Source: an uncultured Sulfitobacter sp. (GTDB lineage: Bacteria; Pseudomonadota; Alphaproteobacteria; Rhodobacterales; Rhodobacteraceae). Taken from it: a stretch of 64,000 nt of DNA. Positions 1-8,322 of the stretch are shown here, piece after piece. Positions within the stretch are counted from its first letter, which is position 1, and every line of letters starts with the position of its first letter. Below the pieces are notes generated by a model, which saw only the letters and a program-made list of their open reading frames with translations, made no database searches and was not told the origin of the DNA. The DNA lies in NCBI GenBank assembly GCA_947501805.1, contig CANMXJ010000022.1, positions 1 to 64,000 on the forward strand, in the 5' to 3' direction. The translations under genes were made by a program, and so were the position numbers.

Positions 1-387
1 TGGAAAAGTCCGGTCGCCTTCGAACGTAAGGTGGCCTAAACGAGCACGGGGGGCGGCACGAAAGCGGGACAGGTCCAAGTTGCGTGTCAGACGGTAGCGG
101 GCCAGAAGTGGATAGAGCATATCTACGGCAAGGTAGGTTGGTTCTGTCCCTCCAAGCTTGTCGCATAATGTGCTGAGAGCTGTTTCACATTCAATCGAGT
201 GGTGCCCGACAATGCGCATCTCTGTGCTTACTGCTGAGATGCCGAGCTCAGTGGCTTTTGCCAGCATCTGGCACTCTGCAATGCAGACACGGTTCAGAAG
301 AAGCAGAACGTTGCTCAGCTCAAGATGATCCGAGTTCTTGTAAGGGATTTCAGGTTTGGCAGTTTGGGTCTGCAAGTTATTCGTCAT
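1..387 (-). CDS. Hypothetical protein, 3' end cut by window edge
   Basis: The minus-strand frame is open from an ATG at 387 to the left edge, so the C-terminus is missing. The ATG at 387 is preferred over the one at 393 because a GGAG box sits six bases before it. The visible part (about 129 residues) starts MTNNLQTQ and is helix-rich, with no signal peptide, membrane segment or catalytic motif I recognise. Its last visible stretch (LGHLTFEGDRTF) resembles a translated segment near 10.93-10.97 kb (LGDLSFETDGAF), suggesting a related gene or element relic there. It is transcribed divergently from the Xre-type regulator at 502 and shares a control region with it. Function unknown. Confidence 0.5.
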   Translation of the reverse strand, partial: MTNNLQTQTAKPEIPYKNSDHLELSNVLLLLNRVCIAECQMLAKATELGISAVSTEMRIVGHHSIECETALSTLCDKLGGTEPTYLAVDMLYPLLARYRLTRNLDLSRFRAAPRARLGHLTFEGDRTFP

Positions 388-471
388 GGTCATCTCCAAT
401 GTGGCGTTGCGCTAGTGGTCTAATCGCGCTATTAATGAGACTATAAGTACTACATTAGGAAGCGGAATACA

Positions 472-503
472 ATACTAAAAGTATCACATGGAGTACTAAA
501 AGT
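472..503. promoter_or_regulatory. Candidate operator repeats before the Xre gene
   Basis: The word TACTAAAAGT occurs at 473-482 and again at 494-503, 21 bases apart (two helical turns). The first copy is the perfect palindrome ATACTAAAAGTAT (472-484). The second overlaps the GTG start of the downstream regulator. This is the expected pattern for an autoregulated Xre-type promoter; the role is inferred. Confidence 0.4.
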
Positions 504-765
504 GAGATATATCGATTTAACAGCCGTCCATCTCAAAGCGGCGCGCGCTTTACTTGGTTGGTCACAGCATACATTGGCAGACAAATCCGGCGTTGCAGCA
601 TCGACGATAAAGCGGCTGGAATCCGTCTCGGGCGCACTCGATAAAGCTGATAATTCGACCAGGATTGCGCTTTATAACGGTCTGGCTCTTGCAGGGATCC
701 AATTTCTGAATGGCGGAGAGCCTGGCGTGCGTCTGATGTCTGAACCGCAGGATCCTGCTTCATGA
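502..765 (+). CDS. Xre-family helix-turn-helix transcriptional regulator
   Basis: An 87-residue protein with an Xre/Cro-type helix-turn-helix in residues about 10-45 (ARALLGWSQHTLADKSGVA, then STIKRLE as recognition helix). Small proteins of this type are DNA-binding repressors, often autoregulated. The GTG start at 502 is supported by GGAG at 490-493, eight bases upstream. The start region overlaps the repeat TACTAAAAGT, which could be its operator. It is divergent from the truncated gene at the left edge, whose promoter it may also control. No toxin partner is visible directly downstream. Confidence 0.75.
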   Translation: MRYIDLTAVHLKAARALLGWSQHTLADKSGVAASTIKRLESVSGALDKADNSTRIALYNGLALAGIQFLNGGEPGVRLMSEPQDPAS

Positions 766-818
766 TTTGTAATTCGGATATGTGGGTGAACGGTCTGCTT
801 TAATGCCTTTGAAAATCG

Positions 819-2552
819 TCATGGCATCGGAAGATCGTCATCCGGAGGTGCGCTGTCAGGCGCTGGATCCCTAGTTTGGATGTCGTCGATAGATGTGAAT
901 TGCTCATATCGTTTGATATGCTTTTGCGGGAGTGTAGTTTGCAAAAACTGTGACAGCTGGGCGGCGTCATTATCGGGCGCATCGATGTACAAGGTCTCGT
1001 AGGTTTCGGTGAGGTCTTGCAGATGTATGTGGGTGTCGGGATCAAGCGTGTCGCCAATGATGATCACAAACGGGGCAGGGTGGGGCGCATGCAAGCTATG
1101 CCGTATCGCCCGAGATGGCGTGCCGACTATTACACATGTCGCGGCTGTTGGAGATCCAAGCGTACAGATACCGCCGTGCAGATTATCTGACTGGTCTGGC
1201 GGAGATTGTATCGGATTAATAAGATGCTCGTATCCAACAAGACCACCGATTGAATTGCGCTTGGCAAACAGGAGCCCGCCTTCGCCATCTGCGCGCACAG
1301 TCTCAATATTCTGGGCAATAATGACTGCGATTTCAGTTGAGATATGCGCATCTTTATTGTGTAGAGCCCACACCCATTTCTGGCGTCGTGCCGTATGATC
1401 ATCAACGATATCGCGGCCACTGTTGCGGCGGCGTGTGACATGCCTGTATCTCTGTGTGTCAGGCTCTATCGGTATCACGTCCGGCACTGTTCTCTCTTGG
1501 CTAAGCTTGTGCATCAAGACACTCCGTTCAGCTTTATGCGTATCGTGCATAATGGAGCGTAGGACCTGATCCACTGGGGATCTTTTTCCTTGCAATGCTA
1601 TCCGCAGCGCTGTGCGTGTGCTCGTTTGTCTGTGACGCAAATCCTCAATTTGTTTCTGGCGCACGGTTTGCCTCTGTGGTTCTGGTATGAAGCTATCCTT
1701 TGGCTGTGGTAACCACGCCCCCAAACGGCTGGACATTCTGGCCCAGCTATACCGGCTTCCAAGCTGGCTGGCGGCCATGAACAAACTCGTACCGATTTCT
1801 TTTATCCGCGCACCCGACCGGTACCGGGTATATGCCAGACCAATCTGTATAAGCCCTTTGTGTACCTGATCCCAGTGCTGCGCTGCATCCAATATACTGC
1901 GCGCCTGTGTCATGACGCGTGTCGGCAAACTGTCCCGCAGATATCCGGCGCCTGTGCGTACATGATGTCCCATGACAGACCTGCCATCAGGGCGCAGACC
2001 GCTTGCGCGGTCCTTTTGCTTGCGGTCCCAGTGTTCGGCAGGTTTGGGGCGCAGTTCCACTTCTCCGTCTATGATTGCGATGTCGAAGCGTCCGCGGTCA
2101 GGTGGCCAGCCCATGTAGTGTTCTACACGCCGACACGCCCGCTCAAGCCGTGCATAGTCATTGCTGAGCGACAGTGCTTTGCCGGTGATCGGATGTACCC
2201 TGTTGAGCACGATATGTGCGTGCTTGCTGGGCCGGTCGATATGCACTGCAATCACTGCTTGATGTGCGTTCACACCAAAATCCTGCAAAACCATCTTGGC
2301 CGCGTTTATCTGATCTTTCTTGCTGGGCGTTTCTGTTTCGGACCAACCGAGCATAATGTGGCATACAGGTGTGCGGACCCGCTGATTGAGCAGTGCGGCG
2401 TAGCGCATCTGATCCGCCGCATCCGCCCAGTTTCCTGCGAGGTTCATCAAAGCAACTGTCGCCGCCTTGTCGCAAATATATGTGACTCGTGCGCCAAAGC
2501 TTTGCGCTTTGTATCCTTTCAACGGGTGGTTAGGGATCACTTTGGCCAGCAT
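819..2552 (-). CDS. MOBP-type relaxase (plasmid mobilisation nuclease)
   Basis: A relaxase nicks one strand at oriT and pilots it during conjugation. The protein (577 residues from ATG 2552) has the MOBP signature: Y25 in the context TYICDK as candidate catalytic tyrosine, and a motif III with H104, H111 and H113 in HIDRPSKHAHIVLNRV, the metal-binding three-histidine set. The C-terminal half shows no known domain and no primase or helicase motif. I chose ATG 2552, not the longer upstream frame, because it overlaps the end of the mobC-like gene by 23 bases, which suggests translational coupling. It is last in a three-gene mobilisation operon. No type IV secretion or coupling-protein gene is in the window, so the plasmid looks mobilisable in trans. 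Confidence 0.85.
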   Translation of the reverse strand: MLAKVIPNHPLKGYKAQSFGARVTYICDKAATVALMNLAGNWADAADQMRYAALLNQRVRTPVCHIMLGWSETETPSKKDQINAAKMVLQDFGVNAHQAVIAVHIDRPSKHAHIVLNRVHPITGKALSLSNDYARLERACRRVEHYMGWPPDRGRFDIAIIDGEVELRPKPAEHWDRKQKDRASGLRPDGRSVMGHHVRTGAGYLRDSLPTRVMTQARSILDAAQHWDQVHKGLIQIGLAYTRYRSGARIKEIGTSLFMAASQLGSRYSWARMSSRLGAWLPQPKDSFIPEPQRQTVRQKQIEDLRHRQTSTRTALRIALQGKRSPVDQVLRSIMHDTHKAERSVLMHKLSQERTVPDVIPIEPDTQRYRHVTRRRNSGRDIVDDHTARRQKWVWALHNKDAHISTEIAVIIAQNIETVRADGEGGLLFAKRNSIGGLVGYEHLINPIQSPPDQSDNLHGGICTLGSPTAATCVIVGTPSRAIRHSLHAPHPAPFVIIIGDTLDPDTHIHLQDLTETYETLYIDAPDNDAAQLSQFLQTTLPQKHIKRYEQFTSIDDIQTRDPAPDSAPPDDDLPMP

Positions 2553-2889
2553 CGCTATCCCCGTTTCTGATCTGCGTTTGCAGGCGCTGTAGGTCTTGTG
2601 TGATGAGCAAAGCCTCTGCCCGTATATCGCTGCGGCGTTGCAGATCGGGTACGTCCGAGACACGCCCCCCGATCTGCCCCAGCCGCCCGCTGATCACTTG
2701 GCGCATGCGCAAACCCATCCCGCCCTCGCTCTTGATAAGGTCCTTGATCCATGCGCTGACGCTGGAAAATCCTTGCCGTTCTGCACGCGCATGAAAGCGG
2801 CGTTTCTCCGTCTCGGTACACCGGATACTGATCGTGGTCGTTTGACGGCGCTGTTCCGAGCGGCGTGTATGTTTTGGAGGCTGCGTCAT
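2530..2889 (-). CDS. mobC: MobC-like ribbon-helix-helix mobilisation protein
   Basis: A 119-residue basic protein. Residues about 17-55 (TTTISIRCTETEKRRFHARA, then FSSVSAWIKDLI) fit a ribbon-helix-helix DNA-binding fold typical of MobC/TraJ-like accessory proteins that bind oriT and help the relaxase nick. The C-terminal half is predicted helical. The gene overlaps both neighbours: its ATG lies in an ATGA with the stop of the upstream gene, and its TAA at 2530 lies inside the relaxase start. That order (accessory, MobC, relaxase) is the usual one in MOBP cassettes. Confidence 0.75.
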   Translation of the reverse strand: MTQPPKHTRRSEQRRQTTTISIRCTETEKRRFHARAERQGFSSVSAWIKDLIKSEGGMGLRMRQVISGRLGQIGGRVSDVPDLQRRSDIRAEALLITQDLQRLQTQIRNGDSDAGQSDP

Positions 2890-3317
2890 GCGGACTGCGC
2901 GTCATCATCATCCAATGATGCTAACAACGCATCATATGGATTTGTCTCCTCGGGCGCTGTTTTCAGGTCCTGCTGCTTGTCGGAACTTCTTTCGACATCT
3001 GTCAGAGCACCGTTCGGCCTTCGTGCTGCGAGAGGTGTTTTGCGTGCACCACGCGTATTCAGCTTCTTGGGCATCTTTGTCCGCAGATATGAAGCCAAGG
3101 TGGACGCGCTGATTTGCACGTCATGCTCGGCAAGCAGATCCACGATGTTTTGTAAACTGTAACCCTTTGAATCTATCGCCTGAAGGATTATGTCCTTTCT
3201 CATCTGCACATATTCGCGCGCGCTGAACTCGTTTTTCTCCTTCACTGGCAGGTTCTTCAGTTTGTCCGTTACGTTTTTCACATCTTCTTTCGTCATCTTC
3301 TTGATAAGTTTGGTCAT
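2886..3317 (-). CDS. Mobilisation-operon accessory DNA-binding protein
   Basis: The reading starts at ATG 3317 (MTKLIKKMTKEDV); the frame is open further upstream but lacks support. The 143-residue product is highly charged with a central HTH-like stretch (IILQAIDSKGYSLQNIVDLL, then ISASTLASYLR) and an acidic low-complexity tail (LDDDD). This pattern is seen in small proteins encoded ahead of mob genes, such as TraK-like oriT-binding or operon-regulating proteins; the exact family is not certain. It overlaps the mobC start by four bases. As first gene of the operon, it sits next to the presumed oriT. Confidence 0.55.
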   Translation of the reverse strand: MTKLIKKMTKEDVKNVTDKLKNLPVKEKNEFSAREYVQMRKDIILQAIDSKGYSLQNIVDLLAEHDVQISASTLASYLRTKMPKKLNTRGARKTPLAARRPNGALTDVERSSDKQQDLKTAPEETNPYDALLASLDDDDAQSA

Positions 3318-3607
3318 GTCGCGTTCCTCTATTAATTGACACTGACCTATTGATATTAGCGCCCTGCTTAAGCGCAAAACGCTGTCCTAAGGTTTTCCAC
3401 AGAAATCGAATGTGCAGGTCTGGATCGCCCAAAAACGTTCGTACAGAAGCTGTATAAAGTGGATGTTGCGCGCCATTCGGTCCCGCCAGTATTTCTATGC
3501 GCATATAGTTTTTCGGTTATGAGCAGGGTATGCGGACGGTCACACCGCCAAATTTTGACCTCAGCGTGCGGGAAGCTGGAGCAGTCCTTTGACTCGGTCC
3601 ACGCGTT
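3318..3607. other. Candidate oriT and mob promoter region
   Basis: This gap lies upstream of the mobilisation operon, where oriT of MOBP plasmids usually sits. It holds a short hairpin AGCG-CAAAA-CGCT (3371-3383) and a DnaA-box-like TTTTCCACA (3393-3401), which recurs at 8638-8646 in a similar GGTTTTCCACAG context. No classical RP4-type nick core was recognised, so the oriT call rests on position. Confidence 0.3.
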
Positions 3608-4483
3608 TCAAATGGCCGCTTCTGTGACCGCATTGATTTGGATCTCTGCTCTTTCCGAAAGCTTGCGAACATGCGCCCACGCAAGCTGGGGCCTGTACCC
3701 AGCACCAATATCCAACGCGACTGTTCTGTGCGTCTCGATACCGTCGCAGATCTCCAAATCAGTGGCGCATAGCAGCGCACGTCGCAGCGCAGGCGTATGT
3801 CCGTGTGCGATTACAGTCGGGCGGCGCTGACGTCTTTCTGGGTCTGGGTCATCGCGGTCCCATCCTTCCGTGAATGACAGGAAAGGATAGCGTATGCCGC
3901 TCCAGTGGTCGTCGATCATGATACAGTAGCGAGACTGATCCAGAAACGCGCGGATATCACCGTAAGGGTGTACGCCGGCATGGACACACAGAAGATCACC
4001 GACATACAAGTTCGTCGGTCCATTTTCGAGTGCCTTCAGGTAATCAGGATGTAGTGCTTTTTGCAGCTGCTCAGTAATCTCAATCCAACTATGTGTTTTG
4101 TGAGACACGCCGATCTCAGCGAGCACAGTGCACCCGCCACTGACAAGCCATTTCTCCAACCAGCGTTCCTCGGACATCATGTGCAGCAAATGCAAATCAT
4201 GATTGCCAGGCAGGATGCACACCTCATCTACTGCGGCAAGGTCCGCGCCGCGCATCGCAAGATCAACAGCACGGATGGAGGCGGGGCCTCGATCAATAAG
4301 ATCTCCCAGAAACACCAGCTGCCGCGTCCCCGCATGCCTCGGGGTGTTCTTAATGATGCCAAGCACCTCGGACAGCAAATCCGCCTGCCCATGCACGTCA
4401 CCAATGAGGAACGCCTCGGTGTCATCCGGCAACGCACCTGGCAACGGTCTCCATGCAAGATTGTGAGTGGCGTAGGATGTCAT
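3608..4483 (-). CDS. PPP-family metallophosphatase
   Basis: The 291-residue protein carries the full metallophosphatase signature: GDVHG near residue 28, GDLIDRGP near 61, GNHD near 94, then later histidine motifs (VHAG, HGHTP). These bind two metal ions and hydrolyse phosphoesters; bacterial members act as serine/threonine phosphatases or as diadenosine tetraphosphatases. No signal peptide, so cytoplasmic. It is the third gene behind two unrecognised genes (5138-5524 and 4537-5148), close enough for one operon. A second, unrelated-looking phosphatase of the same superfamily lies at 47139. The substrate cannot be told from sequence. Confidence 0.8.
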   Translation of the reverse strand: MTSYATHNLAWRPLPGALPDDTEAFLIGDVHGQADLLSEVLGIIKNTPRHAGTRQLVFLGDLIDRGPASIRAVDLAMRGADLAAVDEVCILPGNHDLHLLHMMSEERWLEKWLVSGGCTVLAEIGVSHKTHSWIEITEQLQKALHPDYLKALENGPTNLYVGDLLCVHAGVHPYGDIRAFLDQSRYCIMIDDHWSGIRYPFLSFTEGWDRDDPDPERRQRRPTVIAHGHTPALRRALLCATDLEICDGIETHRTVALDIGAGYRPQLAWAHVRKLSERAEIQINAVTEAAI

Positions 4484-4536
4484 ATCATTTCCAAGCGGTT
4501 CGTCATCGCATGCTCAAAGTGGACCGGTCATACTGT

Positions 4537-5148
4537 TCATCGAAACCCTTCTTCTTCCTGATCCTTGGTAATCATTGCTTGGATCTGGCAGGGCTCCAAC
4601 GCCATCTGTACGCCCGATAACCCAAACCATTCAAAAAGATCAGTAGCCCCGGCTGGAGACCCAAGGCGGTACCATCGCGATGTCGTCCGCGCCCATGTCT
4701 GATCCGCCGCGATGCCACACAGGCGAGATGTATGGATCAAAGCGCACTGCAATGTAGGATGACCGCCGGGCGTACCCACAAGCACAGCACCGCCAAATTG
4801 AATATCTCTGATGGCAATCCAATGTGACAAAGTTGGCGCATGATCAAGATCGTCTCGACTCGGACCGAGCATCGCAAGTTTCAGAGAACGTAACCGCATA
4901 CGCCTGAAAATTTCATCGCCCAGATCTTCGCACAAAACTCTCCGATACGGAAAAGGCAGACACTGTAACCCGTCCATCTCAATGCATTTGCCAATCAAAC
5001 GCGATGCGCCAATAGCCTGGATAACTTCTGTCGGAATAGAATCTACAACGACGTAGTTCGCACTGCTTGATGATCGTTTGATGTCTAACTGCGCGGTCTT
5101 ACACACGTTCAGTAATGCGAAGTCTGCGTCGTTGGGATCACTGACCAT
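4537..5148 (-). CDS. Hypothetical protein, unrecognised
   Basis: A 203-residue protein from ATG 5148; a longer version from TTG 5160 is possible. The start overlaps the end of the upstream gene by 11 bases, so the two are probably co-translated. It has no signal peptide, membrane segment or motif I recognise; it is rich in Cys and Arg and ends with an acidic tail (DQEEEGF). The next gene downstream is the metallophosphatase, 53 bases away. An operon of two unknown genes plus a phosphatase, facing an Xre regulator, suggests an accessory module of unknown role. Confidence 0.55.
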   Translation of the reverse strand: MVSDPNDADFALLNVCKTAQLDIKRSSSSANYVVVDSIPTEVIQAIGASRLIGKCIEMDGLQCLPFPYRRVLCEDLGDEIFRRMRLRSLKLAMLGPSRDDLDHAPTLSHWIAIRDIQFGGAVLVGTPGGHPTLQCALIHTSRLCGIAADQTWARTTSRWYRLGSPAGATDLFEWFGLSGVQMALEPCQIQAMITKDQEEEGFR

Positions 5149-5524
5149 GCATACGCGCAATCTCTAGACTATGATAGCGGTCGAACGCATGAAGCCGCAA
5201 ACCAAGGGCAGGGTATCGATAAGTGTAATGCGGCTTAGTACTCAGCTTCCCGTATTCGCGCAGATATGTTGCATAAACATATCCCACCTCAAGTTCCTCT
5301 GAGGTCTCGAATTTGAACGGCAGCTTGCGATACCCCTTTTGCGTGAGACAGGCAGTTCCTCCCAAGGCAAGGAACGGTTCTGAGGCTTCGATGGTGATTA
5401 ACCCATTTGCGAGCGCAAGTGCTCCTTGCTCCTTTGACAGCCACCCGTACCAGATGAGCAGAAAAGTTAGAACGTGGTCAGGCCTCAAAGCCTTGGCGGT
5501 GGGAGTACCCAACGTCAGTGACAT
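5138..5524 (-). CDS. Hypothetical protein, unrecognised
   Basis: A 128-residue protein from ATG 5524, preceded by GAGGGA; ATG 5539 is the alternative start. Residues about 20-95 look like a compact alpha/beta fold, perhaps winged-helix-like (LTFLLIWYGWLSKEQ, then LTQKGYRKLPF), but this is weak. No signal peptide. It heads the operon leading to the gene at 4537-5148 and the phosphatase, and is divergent from the Xre regulator at 5619 across a palindromic operator-like site. Confidence 0.5.
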   Translation of the reverse strand: MSLTLGTPTAKALRPDHVLTFLLIWYGWLSKEQGALALANGLITIEASEPFLALGGTACLTQKGYRKLPFKFETSEELEVGYVYATYLREYGKLSTKPHYTYRYPALGLRLHAFDRYHSLEIARMHGQ

Positions 5525-5554
5525 ATGCTTCCCTCGCATTCTCTAAACAAAAAA

Positions 5555-5577
5555 TATCTAAATTTTAGATAATCTAA
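5555..5577. promoter_or_regulatory. Palindromic operator-like site in divergent promoter
   Basis: TATCTAA-ATT-TTAGATA (5555-5571) is a perfect inverted repeat with a three-base centre, followed by another ATCTAA (5572-5577). It lies between the divergent starts at 5524 and 5619, where the Xre regulator would be expected to bind and control both genes. Function inferred from position and symmetry. Confidence 0.45.
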
Positions 5578-5618
5578 TCTTCGCATTAATACCAGATCAA
5601 AGTTCCAGGATTTTGCGA

Positions 5619-5870
5619 TTGACCAAAACGATTATCTCTTCAGGCCATAAAGCGCTGGTTGCGGCTATGACTGAGGCGCGCAAAGCCGCAGGTATGACAC
5701 AAGCTGATCTGGCAAAGGTACTGCGTTGCCAGCAGTCGCTGATTGCTCGTGTAGAGTCAGGCCAACGCCGCATAGATGCGATAGATATGGTGAGATGGGG
5801 CAGGGCTGTTGGAACGGAGCCCAGAAAGTTTTTACAAGTTGTTGAACGCGTAACGCCTGCTGACCAGTAA
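5619..5870 (+). CDS. Xre-family helix-turn-helix regulator
   Basis: A short protein (about 83 residues) with a clear Xre HTH: ALVAAMTEARKAAGMTQADL, then LRCQQSLIARVESGQRRID. The start is TTG 5619, eight bases after AGGA at 5607-5610; TTG 5613 and ATG 5667 are alternatives. Such proteins are repressors or antitoxins. It is divergent from the three-gene operon of two unknowns and a phosphatase and probably represses it through the palindrome at 5555-5571. The regulator and target layout resembles toxin-antitoxin or phage-type control, but no toxin is recognised. Confidence 0.75.
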   Translation: MTKTIISSGHKALVAAMTEARKAAGMTQADLAKVLRCQQSLIARVESGQRRIDAIDMVRWGRAVGTEPRKFLQVVERVTPADQ

Positions 5871-5993
5871 CTCTGGTACGTTGGAAATCCGTTAGAGTTG
5901 TGGATTTTCCATTCTCAGTCCAGTGCACAATCGCAAGAACACCTCACGGCAGTTGTCTAATCTGCTGGCTCTCTCGCTCGTGCTTCTTTTCGA

Positions 5994-8315
5994 TCATGCC
6001 GCGTCATTCCAGACCGCCACCGCACATTGCATGCTACGTTCAAATGTAGCGCGCGCTACTGTAAGGTCAGGGTGTTCAGATCTGCGTACCAGCAAGGGCC
6101 AAGGGCGCCCGCGCTGCCCTTCCATGCGCACTGCAACTTCTCCCAGCCTGTCAGCCTCCTGCGCCAAAGCGGCTATCATATCTGTTCGGTAAAGCCATTT
6201 CTTCGCCGCAGATTCTGATTTGAATACGCTGGATGCCATCAGGTGCAATGGGCGTGGGGCCAATGGTAAAAACCCGGACGTCACGTCAAGAATATGCTCG
6301 GCGCGATTGCGGTCTGCGCGCAACTCTGACCAAGGCCTGCAAATATCTGCAGGGACGCCGATCTCGAGGTCGTGAGCATCGTCGTGAGGCATACGCAGAT
6401 CCAAAGCGTTGAGCAAAATGACGCGCTTTGCAAACCGCACGGGCCTCACCCTATCGAGGGCTTGTAAGACCTCTGCCTCACGCATTTGCCAAAGCACGCG
6501 AAAGAGCCTTGGATCAAGCGGTACGGGCATATGTATCGGGTAAGACTGTCCTTGTTTGTCAAAAATCTTCCTAGGCCGCGGCTCGAACTGGTCGATCGTA
6601 ACGAGTGGTTGCCAGTCTTTTGCAAAAAAGGCCCTGCTTGCGTCTACGACAGCATTTACTGGTGGTTGCTTGCGCCCGACAAGGATGACGGTGTCCCTTG
6701 CGGTCCATTTGTTGAGCCCGCGCGTCGCACCGTAATGGCTCCAATCCAAATTCCATCTTTCAAAATCACTCTCAAATCTGGCCCGTGCTTCTTGCTCGAC
6801 GGGCATCGTAGAGCAAACAAAGATACCTGTCCGCGATTTTCGGGCTTCACGCTCAATCAGGTCTCGCAACTCTTTCCACATCTCCTCTCGGCCCAGTTTT
6901 TGATCTCGCGGATCACGCCCCGATTGCGGAGGCACAAAATCAAGATTACAGAAACTCCGACCATGGCAGCGCACGACTTCGCCCTTGCGCTCAAGCTCAA
7001 TGCGCATGGTTGCAACGGGACGTCGCAAGACACGCGCCAAGAACCCTGCATCCGCAGTGCCATCCAGGACAAGTATTGGAATGACTCGGGAAAATGAAAC
7101 GGGCTTGATGCTATGTGCCGTTACTGATGCAAGTGCGCCGTTACTTTCCATAACTACGCTAATGCCGTTAAGGCTTTTGCGGCGCGCGGCTGCAGGCTGA
7201 TCCAACACAGACATCATTTCAAAAAATAACGCACGCAGAATTTTGATCAAACCGCTCAGATCCTGCAAAGTCGTTGGGGCAAGAGCCTCACGGATTTGGT
7301 TTTGGTTGAACTCAGGCGAAAGGGTACAGCTTAAGTCGCGCCTGAGGCGTTCAAGTCGGTGTATGAGATAAGCCATATTCGTACACTCGAAGATTTGCGT
7401 TATCTTGGGGAGCGGCTCAGGGTCCGCAAAAGCGGCAAAGATAACGTCTACCACGGCGAAGATTTCTTCTTTTCTCATCTCTTCTTCTGTCTTCAGGCCG
7501 TTACCCACGCCTGTAGACGCTGCTCTGTCTTCTTCCTTCTCGGCGTCTTTCATAGCCAACTCTACGCGCCACATAGCATGCTCGCCCCAACTTCGTGGCG
7601 TCGCGGTGGTTTTCTCAATCATTGAAGCCGACGGGTCTTCGTCGATGACGATAAGATCGGGGGCAGGAAACGGAGGTGGACGGGAGAGGGATGCATGGGT
7701 CATCACAAAAAGACCGCCTCCTTTATGCTCTTGCGCCGCTCCGCGCTGACGGGCGTAAGAGCACACTTCAAATCGGTCACAGCGTTCGACCATGCCACCC
7801 ACTGTACGCTCACACATGGCCGCATTTACACTAAACCCGCGTTGCGCAACTTGGCTTGCGATCTCATGCTTGCTGCACATTTTCATCACATCTTGTTTGG
7901 CTATGGAGGCTCCGCGCCCACGCCAAACGGATATCGCCAAACCAAGATGCGCCATTTCTTCCGCGAACTCGTCGGCTTTCTTGAGCGTGGGTTGGAACAC
8001 CCAAACTACGGCGTCCGAGGGCAGCGATTCCAAAATTGATTGCACGGACCGTGTTTTGCCAATTCCTGGCGAAGCAAGAAAAAGTCGCGCATCCATATGC
8101 GGCAGTGGGTCACCTTTCGGCAGCGCGGCACCGGCCTGTTGCGCCAATTTTAGCTCGATACGCTTTTTAATACTTGGCGAGATATCGCAGATAAATTGCT
8201 CAACTGCGGCTTCAAGCGCAGCTTGACCTTCAGCAAGATTAAGCACAGGGACTTTTTTGGGGCGCGAGACTTCATCCGCGTCTTCAAATTGCTGATTTGC
8301 TGTTTGGTGCGTCAT
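5994..8315 (-). CDS. Rad3/DinG-like superfamily 2 DNA helicase
   Basis: A 773-residue protein from ATG 8315. It has a Walker A motif (ASPGIGKT, about residues 81-88) and a Walker B-type motif II (LIVIDEDP, about 221-228). Between them lie four cysteines (C147, C168, C179, C185) in a context, CDRFEVCSYARQR followed by FVMTHASL, that matches the iron-sulfur region of XPD/DinG helicases, where CxY and a T/N-HA motif precede motif II. Later motifs V and VI are suggested by RGLNKW...TVILVGR and LQALDRVRPVR. The predicted role is ATP-driven DNA unwinding in plasmid replication, transfer or repair. Motif II is DEDP instead of DEAH. A small gene just upstream is probably co-transcribed. An alternative start is 8354. 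Confidence 0.65.
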   Translation of the reverse strand: MTHQTANQQFEDADEVSRPKKVPVLNLAEGQAALEAAVEQFICDISPSIKKRIELKLAQQAGAALPKGDPLPHMDARLFLASPGIGKTRSVQSILESLPSDAVVWVFQPTLKKADEFAEEMAHLGLAISVWRGRGASIAKQDVMKMCSKHEIASQVAQRGFSVNAAMCERTVGGMVERCDRFEVCSYARQRGAAQEHKGGGLFVMTHASLSRPPPFPAPDLIVIDEDPSASMIEKTTATPRSWGEHAMWRVELAMKDAEKEEDRAASTGVGNGLKTEEEMRKEEIFAVVDVIFAAFADPEPLPKITQIFECTNMAYLIHRLERLRRDLSCTLSPEFNQNQIREALAPTTLQDLSGLIKILRALFFEMMSVLDQPAAARRKSLNGISVVMESNGALASVTAHSIKPVSFSRVIPILVLDGTADAGFLARVLRRPVATMRIELERKGEVVRCHGRSFCNLDFVPPQSGRDPRDQKLGREEMWKELRDLIEREARKSRTGIFVCSTMPVEQEARARFESDFERWNLDWSHYGATRGLNKWTARDTVILVGRKQPPVNAVVDASRAFFAKDWQPLVTIDQFEPRPRKIFDKQGQSYPIHMPVPLDPRLFRVLWQMREAEVLQALDRVRPVRFAKRVILLNALDLRMPHDDAHDLEIGVPADICRPWSELRADRNRAEHILDVTSGFLPLAPRPLHLMASSVFKSESAAKKWLYRTDMIAALAQEADRLGEVAVRMEGQRGRPWPLLVRRSEHPDLTVARATFERSMQCAVAVWNDAA

Positions 8316-8322
8316 TGCAAGT

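Noticed and set aside
5138..5870. RES-Xre toxin-antitoxin pair
   Set aside because: The Xre regulator is divergent instead of co-transcribed, and neither neighbouring protein shows the RES-domain motifs.
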